6,323 nucleotides of DNA from Flavobacteriaceae bacterium. Lineage in GTDB: Bacteria; Bacteroidota; Bacteroidia; Flavobacteriales; Flavobacteriaceae. Where the stretch lies: positions 1 to 6,323 of the forward strand of contig JAUXCI010000152.1 of assembly GCA_030618945.1 (NCBI GenBank), given 5' to 3'. Of the stretch, positions 5,775 to 6,323 are shown piece by piece. Position 1 is the first letter of the stretch, and each line of letters begins with the position of its first letter. The position numbers were made by a program, and so were the translations under genes. Under the pieces are notes generated by a model. It was not told the origin of the DNA. It did no database searches and worked only from the letters and a program-made list of their open reading frames with translations.

Positions 5775-5823
5775 GTCTTATTGACTAATTTTTATTTCCA
5801 AGGGTTTTGCTTATTTTTACATT

Positions 5824-6323
5824 ATGGACGATATGATGAAAAAATACGACTCAATAGGAGAACTTCTAGTAGATTTTAGAAAGCTGAATAAGATTTCCCA
5901 GGCTGAGTTTGCTTCACGATTGAATGTGGATATCAGAACCGTTCAACGATGGGAAAACGGGACAACCTTGATCAAATCTGAAAAAGAAGATGAAATTGTA
6001 AAGGAAACCATTTTGCCCTATCAGTTAGTGAGAAATCTAAACGCAGTGGTTCCAATACCTACTTATTATGATTTTAGACTGAGGAAATATTCGCTCAGTA
6101 AGCTTACGAATAAAATGCCTGATGCACAATGGTTTAAAGCACATATTGATATAGCTACCAAAAGATTAAGAACTTTTGATTTTGATTCGGATATTGACTA
6201 TATAGTGAAGTATATGCAGTTTCATAAGCAGGTGACCAGAGGATTACGTGAAGTTATCCGAGAAGCCGCAAGGTTATTACCTGAAATGAATCTTATTATC
6301 ACAGACGATTCAGGTTATTATTC
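5824..6323 (+). CDS. XRE/HTH_3-type DNA-binding protein with unidentified C-terminal region (3' end outside window)
   Basis: The frame starts at ATG 5824 and stays open to the window end, giving 166 residues and an incomplete codon. Residues about 10-46 form a Cro/C1-type helix-turn-helix: SIGELLVDFRKLNKIS, then QAEFASRLNV and the recognition helix IRTVQRWENG (37-46), with the typical Trp-Glu-Asn-Gly end. Residues 60-166 are not a domain I can name. They look helical and basic, with aromatic positions such as TYYDFRLRKYSLSKL (80-94) and DAQWFKAHIDIATKRL (100-115), then VTRGLREVIREAARLLPEMN (137-156) and a beta-like NLIITDD. The protein is therefore longer than a simple repressor and probably couples DNA binding to a sensing or enzymatic domain downstream. 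ATG codons at 5833 and 5836 are alternative starts. No Shine-Dalgarno is seen and the leader is AT-rich. It is divergent from the small gene at 5475-5747. Confidence 0.85.
   Translation, partial: MDDMMKKYDSIGELLVDFRKLNKISQAEFASRLNVDIRTVQRWENGTTLIKSEKEDEIVKETILPYQLVRNLNAVVPIPTYYDFRLRKYSLSKLTNKMPDAQWFKAHIDIATKRLRTFDFDSDIDYIVKYMQFHKQVTRGLREVIREAARLLPEMNLIITDDSGYY

Noticed and set aside
5781..5810. TTG (5781-5783) and GTTTTGC (5804-5810) as the promoter of the HTH gene.
   Set aside because: The spacing is near that expected, but the TA of the -7 element is missing, so the match is too weak to list as a feature.
5655..5879. A plus-strand frame overlapping the small minus-strand gene and the HTH gene start.
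   Set aside because: It overlaps the HTH gene in another frame and covers the palindromes and promoter-like element of the divergent region.

Overview
The window looks like chromosomal DNA of a member of the Bacteroidota, perhaps a marine or soil Cytophagales-type bacterium. The DNA is AT-rich. Shine-Dalgarno sequences are mostly absent. Promoter-like elements follow the Bacteroidota TAnnTTTG form. The protein sequences (ClpS, the three-part biotin carboxylase set, the small glycogen-binding protein) have a Bacteroidota character. The phylum is inferred with fair confidence; the genus cannot be read from this window.

Layout. (1) 2-968, plus strand: the 3' part of prmA (ribosomal protein L11 methyltransferase, cut by the window start), then clpS (adaptor of the Clp protease) 16 bp later. 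(2) 1022-4588, minus strand, convergent with clpS: an operon read in the order biotin carboxyl carrier protein, biotin carboxylase, carboxyltransferase. Together these form an ATP-dependent acyl-CoA carboxylase, most likely propionyl-CoA carboxylase. (3) 4589-4832: a divergent intergenic region with repeats and a promoter-like element. (4) 4833-5144, plus strand: a single-domain CBM48 protein followed by a strong intrinsic terminator. (5) 5145-5474: a 330-bp stretch with no convincing gene but several hairpins and inverted repeats. (6) 5475-5747, minus strand: an unrecognised small protein. It is divergent from (7) an XRE-type helix-turn-helix protein starting at 5824 and running off the window end. 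A palindrome and a good Bacteroidota promoter element lie between and at the start of this pair.

How the genes work together. The three carboxylase proteins complete one reaction cycle: the biotin carboxylase charges biotin on the carrier using ATP and bicarbonate, and the carboxyltransferase moves the carboxyl group to an acyl-CoA. An Asp in the acyl-CoA pocket and a BT-like segment in the carrier point to propionyl-CoA. PrmA and ClpS are housekeeping functions of ribosome modification and N-degron proteolysis. The CBM48 protein stands alone with its own control signals and suggests glycogen or alpha-glucan binding. The HTH protein and its small divergent neighbour are the least explained part; the palindrome between them suggests regulation of the small gene. 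I see no mobile element, CRISPR array, tRNA or rRNA, and no clear new multi-gene system.
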